A stretch of DNA of 64,000 bases, taken from assembly GCA_021399445.1 (NCBI GenBank), contig JAJTUQ010000001.1, positions 4,464,001-4,528,000 on the forward strand, read 5' to 3'. The translations under genes and the position numbers were made by a program. The stretch is from Xylogone sp. PMI_703. Its lineage: Eukaryota; Ascomycota; Leotiomycetes. Of the stretch, positions 32,721-43,199 are shown piece after piece. Within the stretch, counting starts at the first letter, position 1, and the number at the start of each line of letters is the position of its first letter. The notes beneath the pieces are model-generated. The model searched no databases and was not told where the DNA came from. It saw only the letters and a list, made by a program, of their open reading frames with translations.

Positions 32721-35700
32721 ATGACGACTACTGCTGATCGGCCCTCGGTCGATGCGAGAAGCATGACTGCTCCGCCTGGTACGATGAATGGGCACTTTGC
32801 CTCGGTAGCGGATAGTCGGAATGGGGGAGGGGAAGGAGATGAGAAGTATGAGAATGGCATTCAGGTTATTGATGAGGATAAGGAGTTTAAGTATGTTTTT
32901 GTCTCTTCTCGTACTGCGATTTCTAGAAGAGGGAAGTATGAGGTGGTTTGAAGCGGCGTGTAGGGAGGTCTTAATTCAGAGTGAAGGCTAACTTATCATC
33001 TCCCTTTTCTAGTGCCAACCTCAACCGATACCTCCAACTCACGCAAGTTGCCCCAGCCGGCTTTAACTACCATCTCATCTCCGTCTTCGGTTCTCAATCA
33101 ACCGGGAAATCGACCCTACTCAACCATCTCTTTGGCACCCAGTTCGGTGTCATGTCCGAGACGGAGCGTCGCCAGACTACAAAGGGTATCTGGATGTCCA
33201 AGAACAAGAATGAAGGTAGCTCCAGTGGTGGCCCATCCTCCTCATTATCACCTCCTCATTCCACGTCTCCCGAATCCTCATCCGCCTCGACACCTGATTC
33301 CTCACCTCCTTTTTCACCATCAACGGTTCTAACTACTTCTGCAGGTGGAATGGCTGATAATATCCTTGTTATGGATGTCGAGGGTACTGATGGACGGGAG
33401 AGAGGAGAGGACCAAGATTTCGAGCGAAAGAGCGCTCTCTTTGCGTTGGCGACGAGTGAGGTTCTGATTGTTAATATTTGGGAGCATCAGGTGGGATTGT
33501 ACCAGGGTGCTAATATGGGCTTGTTGAAGACTGTGTTTGAGGTTAATTTGCAGCTGTTCTTGAAGGATAGACAGTAAGTGGCTTGGTTCTTTCTTTTTTT
33601 GCTTTGTTTTCCCTTATGTCTCATATTGGGATTATGAGGTCATTTTTCACATGTACAACAATTTGTAGTAGGAAGAAAGGGGATGGGGTTTGGGTGTTCT
33701 AAATGAATGATTGCTAATATTTCTCTAGATCCACGCCACGATCACTCCTCTTCTTCGTCATCAGAGATCATATCGGTCACACCCCACTTGCTAACCTCCG
33801 TAATACTCTTATTGCCGATTTAACTAAAATCTGGTCTACCCTCTCCAAGCCTGCCGGACTGGAAAACTCTCGTATAGAGGACTACTTTGATTTTGCATTT
33901 GCCGCGCTACCACACAAGATTCTTCAACCGGAAAAGTTTATTAGTGAGGTCCAGAAGCTAGGCACGCGGTTCAAAATAGGCCACCGGGAGACCAAGAACC
34001 GTGGTTTAATTGATGACGAACTGGAAGGGGGTGTTTTCCTTCCAGAATACCACCGCAGGATCCCTGCTGATGGATTTTCGGTCTACGCCGAGGGTGTATG
34101 GGATCAGATCGTCAACAACAAGGATCTAGATCTACCTACTCAGCAGGAACTCCTTGCTCAATTCCGATGCGACGAGATCTCTAGAGAAGTTTTGATTGGC
34201 TTCGATGCGGCTATTACGCCTCTAGAGGAAAAGCAAGCCGAAGGTGACAGATTGGGGAAACCTACAGTGATTCCCGATCTAGGTACTTTAGGTAAAGAGG
34301 CTAGGGCGAAGTGTATCAAGAGCTTCGAAGTCGAGGCTAGTCGATATCACAAAGGCGTGTACACTCGCAAGCGTACGGAACTTGAGGGTAAAATCGATAC
34401 CAGACTCAAGGCTCTCTACCAAAGTCACCTGGCTGCGGCACACAAAGCTGGTGTTGCGTCCTTCAGCGAGGCGGTGGGCACCGCCGTAAAGGCTGGTCAG
34501 AAGAAGGGAGCAGCTTATGACTTTGCGGATATTGTAGAGCAGCAGAAAACTATTGCTCTCCAGCAGTTCGAAATCGAGGCCAAGAGTCTCGCAATTGAGG
34601 GTGTAGCCTGGAGTAACTTCAAGCAGCAATATCTTTCATTTGAGAAAGATCTCGATGAAGTCAGCGGAAGGTTGCGAAAGGAAGAAATGCGCCGTCTAGC
34701 TACGAGAGTTGAGAGATGGGTGAGGTCACGACTAGGCGAGTCTGTGGGACTAGAATTCAATAAGCTTGGCTCAGGGAGAGGAGGCAGCGGTGCCCCTGAG
34801 ACAGGAGAGAAACCCGTAAATGAGAAGGACCTCTGGGATCGGATATGGAAGCTATTTGTTGACACCGTGAAAGAGGCTGAGACCCGTTTTATAGAGCGAG
34901 CAAAGAGCTTCGACGCTACTCAGGAGGAGATCGACGTTGGTCTCTGGCGACTTCGTCGCAAGAGCTGGGCTGTGCTGAGAGGTCGAATCGACGAGGAGGT
35001 CATGGAAGGGAATATCTTGCTCAAGCTGCGTGAGAACTTCGAGGATAAATTTCGCTACGATGAGTCTGGTGTGCCGCGGATATGGCGCCCCACAGACGAC
35101 ATCGAGGGAGTCTATACTAAAGCGAAGGAGTCTACACTCACTCTTATCCCGCTTCTATCGCGCTTTAGGCTCTCAGCTACTCTTTCTCCACCCGATCTCC
35201 CTGCCTGGATCGGTCGCGTGCCTGATAGTGTTGATCCCAAAGACGAGGAAGATCTCGCACCTATTGGTGGCGTAGATGAGGACGAGGGAAAGAGCCTCGA
35301 GGAAGAGATGACTGTCCTTAGTGAGGCTAAGAGACAGGATCTTGTGGTAAGATTCAAGAAGACTGCAGATGGAGTGTATGTCGAGGCAAAGAGAAGTGCA
35401 ATTGGTGGTGTAGCACAAGTACCATTGTACTTCTACGGATTGTTACTTGCATTGGGATGGAATGAGATTGTTGCTGGTAAGTCTGCTATCCTCGATACCT
35501 TCCCCAGTATTCCTTTTATATTCCTTACTCTTACTAATTACCTTCGACAGTTCTCCGCAATCCGATCTACTTCATCTTCCTCATTCTTCTTGGTGTTGCC
35601 GCCTACGTAACTTATACCCTCAACCTATGGGGCCCCATGCTCCGCATGGCTAACGCAGCGTCCAATCAGGCTGTTGAGATTGGCAAGGAGAAGCTGCGTG

Positions 35701-35861
35701 AGTTCCTGGAGAACTCGGAATCTGGGCGACAGGTGCTTGGCGTGAACAACGTCAATGCACTTAGGAACGCAACTGCCATGAGCAATGAATCGATTGGGCT
35801 TGATAATTTGGACAGCAAGGGGAAGAAGTCTGAGGAGGTTGCTGACGATGATGAGATTTAG
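32721..35861 (+). CDS. SEY1: Sey1/RHD3-type dynamin-like GTPase for ER membrane fusion
   Basis: Firm exons are 32721-32890, 33013-33573, 33729-35476 and 35551-35861, which translate to 929 aa. The GTPase domain has the P-loop [27 protein letters not shown] (switch I), [20 protein letters not shown] (switch II/G3) and VIRDH (G4). A long helical-bundle middle follows. Two closely spaced TM segments form a hairpin near the C-terminus: [19 protein letters not shown] and [18 protein letters not shown], the usual ER hairpin. The cytosolic tail is amphipathic and acidic. It mediates homotypic ER fusion. Between switch I and G3 there is a 43-residue Ser/Pro-rich insert (33216-33344) absent from typical Sey1. 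Its ends are a perfect GT...CTAAC...CAG intron. Splicing it gives KNKNEGGMADN, as in relatives, for an 886-aa protein. I regard splicing as the main form. Confidence 0.95.
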
Positions 35862-36537
35862 ATGATTGCATTCGTATATTATTTCGACTTGTGGTGGCTT
35901 TCTTGTTTTCTTTGGGTGGCTGATGATTGATTGATGACCTTTGATGTGGAAAATGTGGGACGTTTGATTTCTCTTTTCTTCCTGCCCCTCTCTTTGCTCT
36001 TTTGCTTTAGATGGACAAGGGGCCTGTGAGTAGCAGGGAGATAGAAAGCATGTCACATTATTATGACTTCTCACAGTTTTTGGATAACATACGGCATTTT
36101 AGGTAACTTTTGAGGGGTGGCATGTTCCTCTCTTACACTCTCTGTGGGGAATTTAGAATATATGGTAAACAAAAATTATATATGGTTTTATATTGCTCTC
36201 AACAGCCAAATTAACTTTTTAGCTAGTCTCCTAATTTCTAAGGTAATGGTTTCGCTCCGTGATAGTTTTGTAGTCTTGTAGATTCTAGTATTCACACATT
36301 GTCTAGTTGTTATGGAGTATTTGATTATATGGTGTAATATTGAAACCCCTGCTTTCTTTCCCGAATACTGTAAAAGGGGGGGAGTGCGGGCGATATCAAT
36401 TTATCTTAGCCGAGGTCGCGTCTCCCAAACGCGTCTCACGAAAGTTGGCGTTCCTGACTTGCAACAAACTACTTTGCACATAAAATCTGCAATTCACATC
36501 TATATACCCCTCTGGCACCTTCACATCGCAGATAAAG
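35862..36537. other. Spacer between SEY1 and RNH201
   Basis: This is a 676-bp tandem intergenic region. It is AT-rich with a TATATGGT-type repeat at about 36155-36190. I see no gene. Confidence 0.4.
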
Positions 36538-37662
36538 ATGGATGATACACCAATGGTAGAAGAAGAGGAGCAATCCACTCCTCTTCCCACTTCTGAGACT
36601 TTTATACCACCATCCATCGCTCTATACAGAGAACAGCTCCTCCGCGGCGAGACCTATACGCATTTCTCCCCCATCCCGACATCAATCCTCCCAACTCCTC
36701 CAGCAAACAACGCCGCAAATGCAGAGACTGCTGCAGCAGCAGCTTCTGAGGCATCATCTCGCCCTGCAGTAACCCTCGGAGTCGACGAAGCCGGACGCGG
36801 CCCCGTTCTAGGTCCCATGGTCTACGCAGCCTTCTTCCTCCCCAGCGAACTCTCCACACCACTCCTCAAAACCACCCACCACTTCGACGACTCCAAGGTC
36901 CTCACTGCCGCCGTGCGCGCCTCTTTGATGCACAAGCTCTGCACTCCAGACACGGATCTGCACTCCTCCAGCGGATGGTGCATCTCAGCACTCTCCGCCC
37001 GCGACATCTCTTCTAATATGATGCGGCCGAGCACATCCGCCGCCTACAACCTCAATGCGCAAGCCATGGATGCCACGGTGGGGTTGATTCGCGGCGTGCT
37101 CGATCGGGGCGTCAACGTGCGCGAGATATACATCGATACGATCGGGAGGCCGGAGACGTATCAGGCGAAGCTGGAGAAGTTGTTCCCGGGGATTAGCATC
37201 ACGGTGGCGAAGAAGGCTGATAGCTTGTACCCCGTCGTCAGTGCCGCCAGTGTAGTTGCCAAAGTGACTAGAGATGTTGCGTTGGGGGTGTTATGGGAGA
37301 ATGAGGTCCTGATGGATGTGGATGAGGGTCGCGGCGGCGAGGAGACAGAGAAACAGGCTACGGAGTCTGAGCCCGAGTGGGGATCTGGATATCCTTCTGA
37401 TGCGCGGTGTACGTCGTGGTTGAAGCGGAATATGCACCCTGTGTTTGGATGGGGGCCGGAGTGTAGGTTTAGCTGGGGCACGGCGAAGGATATGCTCGAG
37501 GCCAAGGGCATGGCGGCTGGTGTTGAGTGGCCAGCTGGAGATGATGACGAGGGCAATTTCAGGGTTTCGGATTACTTTTCGGCGAAGGAGGATGATGATG
37601 AGCTGGATGGGGATGAATTGAGGGGGTGGTTTGGGACGAGTGTTGGGACGGAGGTGTTTTAA
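36538..37662 (+). CDS. RNH201: Ribonuclease H2 catalytic subunit A
   Basis: One exon, 374 aa. The first about 75 residues are hydrophilic and variable. The type II RNase H core begins with TLGVDEAGRGPVLGPMVYAA, carrying the DEAGRG catalytic motif, followed by FDDSKVLT. The third acidic site is in EIYIDTIGRPETYQAKLEKL, and VAKKADSLYPVVSAASVVAK carries the conserved basic and Tyr residues, followed by VTRD. The enzyme cleaves the RNA strand of RNA:DNA hybrids and removes single ribonucleotides from DNA, with subunits B and C, in the nucleus. GYPSDARCTSWLKRN and FGWGPECRFSWGTAK are eukaryotic RNASEH2A signatures. The acidic tail (about 320-374) is longer than in yeast. The start ATG is the first in frame. 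Confidence 0.95.
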   Translation: MDDTPMVEEEEQSTPLPTSETFIPPSIALYREQLLRGETYTHFSPIPTSILPTPPANNAANAETAAAAASEASSRPAVTLGVDEAGRGPVLGPMVYAAFFLPSELSTPLLKTTHHFDDSKVLTAAVRASLMHKLCTPDTDLHSSSGWCISALSARDISSNMMRPSTSAAYNLNAQAMDATVGLIRGVLDRGVNVREIYIDTIGRPETYQAKLEKLFPGISITVAKKADSLYPVVSAASVVAKVTRDVALGVLWENEVLMDVDEGRGGEETEKQATESEPEWGSGYPSDARCTSWLKRNMHPVFGWGPECRFSWGTAKDMLEAKGMAAGVEWPAGDDDEGNFRVSDYFSAKEDDDELDGDELRGWFGTSVGTEVF

Positions 37663-38301
37663 AGTTTCTGGGGGGTTAGCATGCTTCTCCCTTTTCTGCA
37701 TAATAGGCGTCTGGGTGGGCATTGAATCTTGGATCTGGGAACATAAATTATGAAATTGTTCAGCGGTTTTTGGGATCTTGACTACTGCTGTACGGAGAAA
37801 CTGAAGTATATGGTTAGGCTCTAGAAATGTTATGAAAATGGATAACTCTTGTCAGGGCTCATCGGTTTAACAAAAAGAGATAAATAAAGTTTCTTGAATT
37901 AAGGAAACCAATTTCCTATTCTATGAGTATTTAGATCCAATTGAACTGGGTGGTCTCTTTCAGTTGCGTCTGTAGCCATGTCCTGAAGTTTTATATGGTA
38001 GCCTTGCATTCAGCCTTGTCATTGATTGCTTGTGTCATCACCCTTGTATCTCAGGCACCGCATGACCTAGCTCGTGTTTTCATTGCTGGGCGGAACGAAA
38101 GCTCAAAGGACCCCACGTCAACAACGGCTCCAACTTATCGCGGATGATCCAGTTCTTCACTGATTCGAATTGGCGCGTGTCTCACCGAAGTCGCTCTACA
38201 TGATTCTCGAAAGCTCGATAACCTAAACTGCCCCCGATCGCAGCAATCAATACGGATCGCGCGCCTGGAATTTCCCTCGCGCCTGCCGGATCCAAGTAAA
38301 C
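37663..38301. other. Spacer between RNH201 and MIF2
   Basis: This is a 639-bp tandem intergenic region, AT-rich at the left and mixed at the right. A candidate MIF2 promoter lies here. No gene or repeat was seen. Confidence 0.4.
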
Positions 38302-40291
38302 ATGGCTTCAGCATCACCGCCTCGGCGAAAGCCCCGCGAGAACCAATTCCTGTTTGATTTGGGAGTGCGAGGAAGGCATGTGCAGGAATTTCGCAATTTC
38401 TTGGGCAAGAAACTAATTGGGGAATCATAGGAAAACTGGTATCACTATTCCCGATTCTGGCATTCGAGATGAACATGGCTTGGAACCTATGGAGCACCTC
38501 TTCTCGTCGCCGGAGAAGGAGGTGCCGCAGAGTACCGCGAGAATGGCAAATGGGATGATGAGGAATCCGAACGCGACTATATCGAGCGAGGAGGATATGG
38601 ACATTGGCAACAGTAGGTCTTTTTGGGAGACCATTTCCGCGTTGGATGGCCGGAGCACATATTGACAATTTTACTTAGGCAGCATCCCTGAACCTACTAC
38701 GGTCCTGACGGAACGAAGGCGAGCGAGCATACGATTCCCCCCCAAATCAAAATCTCCAATAAAAACATTCCTACAGTCTCCGGCGCGACGGCCTCCATCG
38801 CTAGGGCCCGTATTATCTTCTCCAAGCCGTTCTATTAATACTTCTAGAGTTGCTCGAAAACTGGATTTCGGTGCCGATGATCTTGTTCAACCGAGGGAAA
38901 AGATCGCGGAATCGCCTGTCCCAAGCATAACGAAATCTGCTAACCGAACACTTGGAAATGGTATTAATGTCACGCCTTCAAAGAAGGCACGCCCTGTCAT
39001 AACAGAGCAGAGACAGCAGCAATACGAGGTGGTCCCTACGGTCGATGAAGAGGAAGAAAGTGCTGAGGAAAATGGTGGTGATTACATAAATAATGATGAA
39101 CCAGATGAAGAGCCAATAGACCAAATTGAGGGTCCACAAGAGGAAGAGGAAGAGGAATCTGAGCAAGTGACAGAGCCCGAGTTGGAACCTGAACCTGTAC
39201 CCGAACCGGAGCCAGAGCCGATAAACATAAATGCGGGTAATAAAAGAAAAGAGAGGGACCCTGTGGCAACGGAAACGGCAGTAAAACGAGGTAAGGGAAG
39301 ACCTCCTAGGGAGCCTGAGGGGTTGAGGCAACAAAGCGAGGAGGGCACACCTCCTAAAAAGGCTCGAACTACTAAGGAGCAGCCATCCAAGGTTGCTGCC
39401 AAGCCCCAGCCTTCAAAAGCCCCAAGTCGCAAGAAGGACTCTGCAACTGTTACTGAAGTACGGTCTCCCGAAATAATTCGAGCACCGCCTATGCCAAGGA
39501 GGAATCGCGGGCTATTTATTTTGAGACGAGAAACTCCCGACGGATTTCAACAGACACGATCTGGCCGTACCTCCGTGAAACCCGTTGCGTGGTGGAAGAA
39601 TGAAAGGATCGAATATGATGAAGAAGAAGCAGTCGATGGGCGGATGCGCTTTGTCCTTCCAAAGATCAAAGAGGTGGTGCGAGCCGATGAGGTGGAGGAG
39701 CCTAAGAAGCAACGAGCGAAATCGAAAAAAGACGGCAAATCAAAGAAGCGACAGCACGACTCAGAATCAGAGGATGAAGAGGAGGATGAGACTGAGCCCT
39801 GGGAATTAGATCCTGGGCGATTTGTCGGTGAAATTCGAGGTTGGGATCCGGAAGATGCGTACGGATATGATGCTGAATTGGTGGAGGAAGAAATTGCCTT
39901 GTCATCTGCAGCTATTGTTACCGGAGAGATTGCGGGCGCATCATTCCGATTTGCGAAGACGCTCTCGTTGCCATTTTTTGGATCTGGAGTTGTTGATCTT
40001 CCTCCTGGCGCTGTGAAAAAGCCGAAGAACTCTAGGCGGATGCAGATGGTCTTTTTTGTGTTTTATGGTCGTGTTCAAGTCACTGTTAATGATAATACTT
40101 TCCGAATTGGAAAAGGTGGGATGTGGCAAGTTCCTAGAGGTATGTTGCACATATTCAAGATTTGAGATATAGGAGGCATCTAACATTTTTAAGGGAATTT
40201 TTATAGTATCGTGAATGACTATGACAAACCGGCAAGGATATTCTTTTCGCAGGGTTGTGATATGCGCGAGGAACAACCTGAAAGCAGGTGA
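38302..40291 (+). CDS. MIF2: Mif2/CENP-C inner kinetochore protein
   Basis: Exons 38302-38375, 38431-38612, 38679-40139 and 40194-40291 give 604 aa. The N-terminal block is REN-QFLFDLGVRGRKTGIT, then DSGIRDEHGLEPMEHLFSSP, the conserved Mif2 N-terminus that contacts the Mtw1/MIND complex. A long acidic and basic central region follows. The CENP-C motif reads TRSGRTSVKPVAWWKNERIE (about residues 360-380), the segment that binds CENP-A nucleosomes. The C-terminal cupin dimerisation domain includes GGMWQVPRG-NFYSIVND and PARIFFSQGCDM. The first intron uses a GC donor (GAAG|GCATGT, branch AACTAAT, acceptor ATAG). The last intron has an AAG acceptor, chosen because it joins PRG to NFYSI. Without these joins the cupin domain and N-terminal motif would be lost. 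Confidence 0.93.
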
Positions 40292-40728
40292 CATTATTAT
40301 GCTTTGAATGTGGGATATACAAGGGCTCTGGCGTTTGGAGGTTGCATCGAAGAATCTTAGAAGGATAGCGTCTGGCGATACATTCTGGAGTTTTGGCGGC
40401 TCATTATCACCATGATACCATAGTCGATATTATCCATCAGTAGCTATATTTTGTATATACAGATTCAGGAATTAAGCCTGTCTGCTCTGAAGCCGTTTCG
40501 GCATTTTCAATCCTCACAGTGCTTGAACAGACAGCATAATCCAATTGCTGGTTATTTCCTAATACGGCTTGAAGTCGCCTGAGTTGGATGCTGGAAGCGA
40601 CGTCACGTCACCCGATTGGCATTCACTCGCTCTATTTCATGTACCGATGATCGTACAACAGACATTTGGCTACAGAGTAATATTAGAGCAAATCATCTCT
40701 ATTCTACGTCTACATTGGTTGACCGACT
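40292..40728. other. Spacer between MIF2 and kinase-like gene
   Basis: This is a 437-bp tandem spacer with no recognisable element other than AT-rich sequence. Confidence 0.4.
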
Positions 40729-41949
40729 ATGGTGCACGAGGAAGCACTTGCTCAAACTCTAACTCCAGTCCTTAATTTCGAGCCTGGGTCTGTAAAGGTT
40801 ACGACCCATGGCGGATCAGGCTTCGCAGCGACATTAAGGGTCACAGGTAGGATTGATGGAGAGGAAAAGGAGTTTTTTGTTAAAAAAGGATTGGGCAAGG
40901 ATGCAGAAACCATGTTTAGAGGTTTGTCTTTCCTATTTCTTATGTCATATTCCTAGATCGTGATAAGTCCTCTCTCCCCATCTTCTATTTAGATGAGACA
41001 TAGTTGGTGTCCTCGTAGATTAATGATGAAACTGTCTTGAAATAATCTAAAGCTCCAGTTAAGAGAAGTTGTATGCTCTTGATATCTTGTGCGAGCGTTG
41101 CTTTTTGGATGCTGAGTAGTTGAAATCTTCCCAGTGAAGTATTCTTGGTACCACATCGTCCCACTAGAACAGGTTGAACGTATAAAGTAACATAATCGGG
41201 ACTTAGGTGAACATGAATCATTGAATGCAATCCACAACACCGTCCCGCTACTTGCTCCTCGGTCATATGCATACGGCCCTATTGCAGTTCACTCTCCGTT
41301 ACCAGGGAATACCAAGCATCGACCAGATTCATACTTTTTGGCAACGGACTTTCTTCATCTCTCAGCTAGGTTCAGGGTGCCACATCATTCCCAATCCATA
41401 ACAGTGGATTCAAATGCCCCTTCTCTTCCACAGAAACTTGCCCAGTTACATTCTACACCCGCTCCAAGCAAAGATTTTGGGTTTCCCGTATCTACCTGCT
41501 GTGGGAGTACCATCCAGAACAACACGCCTACTCCGGGGGGCACCTGGGCAAATTTCTATGGAAATAATCGCCTAAAGCATGTCTTGAACCAGTGCGAGGA
41601 TGAGCATGGGATTGACAGCTCACTGCGAGACCTAGTAGAGCGGACCGTGCAAGATGTCGTGCCTCGTTTGTTAGGGAACCTAAAGATCAAACCCGTAGTT
41701 GTCCATGGAGACCTGTGGAGCGGGAACTTCGGCGTTGTGGTAGTAAAAGGAGAACGTGGGAAAAAGGATAGTCTACAGGAGATGGTGTTCGATCCTAGTT
41801 CTTGCTATGCTCATAGCGAATATGAGTTTGGCATCATGAAGATGTTTGGTGGGTTTGAGAGGGAGTTCTATCAGGAATATTGGAAGCATAAACCAAAAGA
41901 TGAACCTGCCCATGAATGGGACGACAGAGTGGAGTTGTATGAATTGTAA
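40729..41949 (+). CDS. Fructosamine-3-kinase family protein, apparently lacking the last C-terminal segment
   Basis: Exons 40729-40921 and 41207-41949 give 311 aa; the intron, 285 bp, is long for this window. The N-lobe has GGSGFAATLRVTG and EFFVKKG (the ATP-binding Lys), and MFRGEHESLNAI supplies the helix Glu. The C-lobe has FGFPVSTCCGSTIQ, then WANFYGNNRLKHVL. The catalytic loop is VVVHGDLWSGNFG, and VFDPSSCYAHSEYEFGIMKMFGGF carries the metal-binding Asp. These define the fructosamine kinase family, which phosphorylates ketosamines on glycated proteins. The frame stops right after DDRVELYEL, at a sequence that is itself a perfect donor (ATT|GTAAGT). Relatives continue with a YHHLNH segment and about 25 more residues, and I found no such exon downstream. 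The gene may be truncated or in early decay; the active-site residues are intact. Confidence 0.8.
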
Positions 41950-43199
41950 GTGCCGTTCAATTTTTATTTCTTGATGTTGTTGAAAGGAGTTGGGTTTTGC
42001 GTATCTTCTTAGCGTTCAGCCTCGAGCACTCGAGTCTTGGCACCTCCCCCTTTTCATCTTAGCGGCACTTTTGTCTCCTGCACAAAGTACCAAGAGCTTC
42101 ATTATAACCCCAAATAAGAAGACTCTGCTCGAATACAGCGGTCCCAATGGAGCAGTGGCTTAGTCGCGGATGGTGGTGATTCCGGACTAAAAGATGTGAC
42201 CATGAGGTGCTCGATCTACGATGCCTTTGCCTCCCGCCTTGTATTCGGGGCTCTCGTGCTCTAACGAACCTCTAGGCGCCCCAACTGGGCACTTCTAAGG
42301 TAACCATGCGGCGTTTATGGAGCTGGATTTCGAAAAAATCAGTTCGCCTGGTTTTTCTACGGTCAACGTGTCCTAGCTTGCTAGGCGCGGTACCTGAGTT
42401 TTTGCCGGTCTTGATCTAGGTGTTATTATTTTTTTCCTGATTCATCTTCCCTTTAGTAATCATCTATTTTGTTCTATTTTTCTTTTATTGAATTTTTTTT
42501 ATCATCATTATAACTATTTCCTTTTTAGACTGTATTAATGCTTTCATATTGAGCGAGTTAGGCGAGAAAAAAGGGGGGGAATTCGGTGCAGTTGAATAGA
42601 TCGACTAACCGGGCTGAACAGATACCACCATCTCAACCACTATCACCTATTTGGTGGAAGCTATAAGAACAGTGCAATGTCAATTATGCGAAGACTTCTC
42701 GGGAAGTACGGGAATACATCGTGACCAGTTTTTACGGTTACTCCTGAAAATCACCATTATCAGATAGAAATCCTCCTTTGTTAGTCATAATTCTATTTTA
42801 ATATCTGATTAATGGCTACAATGTATCCACATCTAGTCTCCTTTCTCTGGAAGGACGAAATGTCCTCGCTAAATATGCACAATAAAGCCGACATCTTCTC
42901 TTTGTTTCCTTTAGGTGCCGACTTAGGAGAGCTCTAACTTTTTCAACTACACCCGACATCTTTGTTTTTGAATTGCATCCAAGAGTATCAATTCTTTCAT
43001 TTGCTCTACTGTATGGACAATATCTTTGCTGGCGGCGGGGCTCTTGCCCAATACTGACAAAGGATATGTTTTGGATTCATAAATGTCTTCTCCCTTCCTT
43101 CACCAACTTACATGTTCAGATAAACAGCAATAAACACACCCCTAAGAAATCACGAAAACCAAAAGATTATCAGATATCAGAAATAAAGCAACGACCAAC
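41950..43199. other. Spacer between kinase-like gene and HAD gene, with a GC-richer island
   Basis: About 42000-42420 is GC-richer than its surroundings and holds small hairpins such as CCTAGCTTGCTAGG and TCGAGCACTCGA. It has no open frame, and I could not match it to a known RNA family. The rest is AT-rich promoter of the downstream gene, with a T-rich block at about 42425-42530. Confidence 0.4.
42757..43175. promoter_or_regulatory. Two iron-GATA-type sites (ATCTGATAA) upstream of the HAD gene
   Basis: TTATCAGAT, the reverse complement of ATCTGATAA, occurs at 42757-42765 and 43167-43175, about 434 and 24 bp before the ATG at 43200. The motif matches the ATCWGATAA consensus known for SreA/Urbs1/Fep1 iron repressors. 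Whether they act here is inference. Confidence 0.4.

Noticed and set aside
42130..42290. Possible tRNA-like or small structured RNA in the GC-richer block
   Set aside because: Partial D-arm and B-box-like words are present, but no consistent cloverleaf and no known RNA motif could be built.
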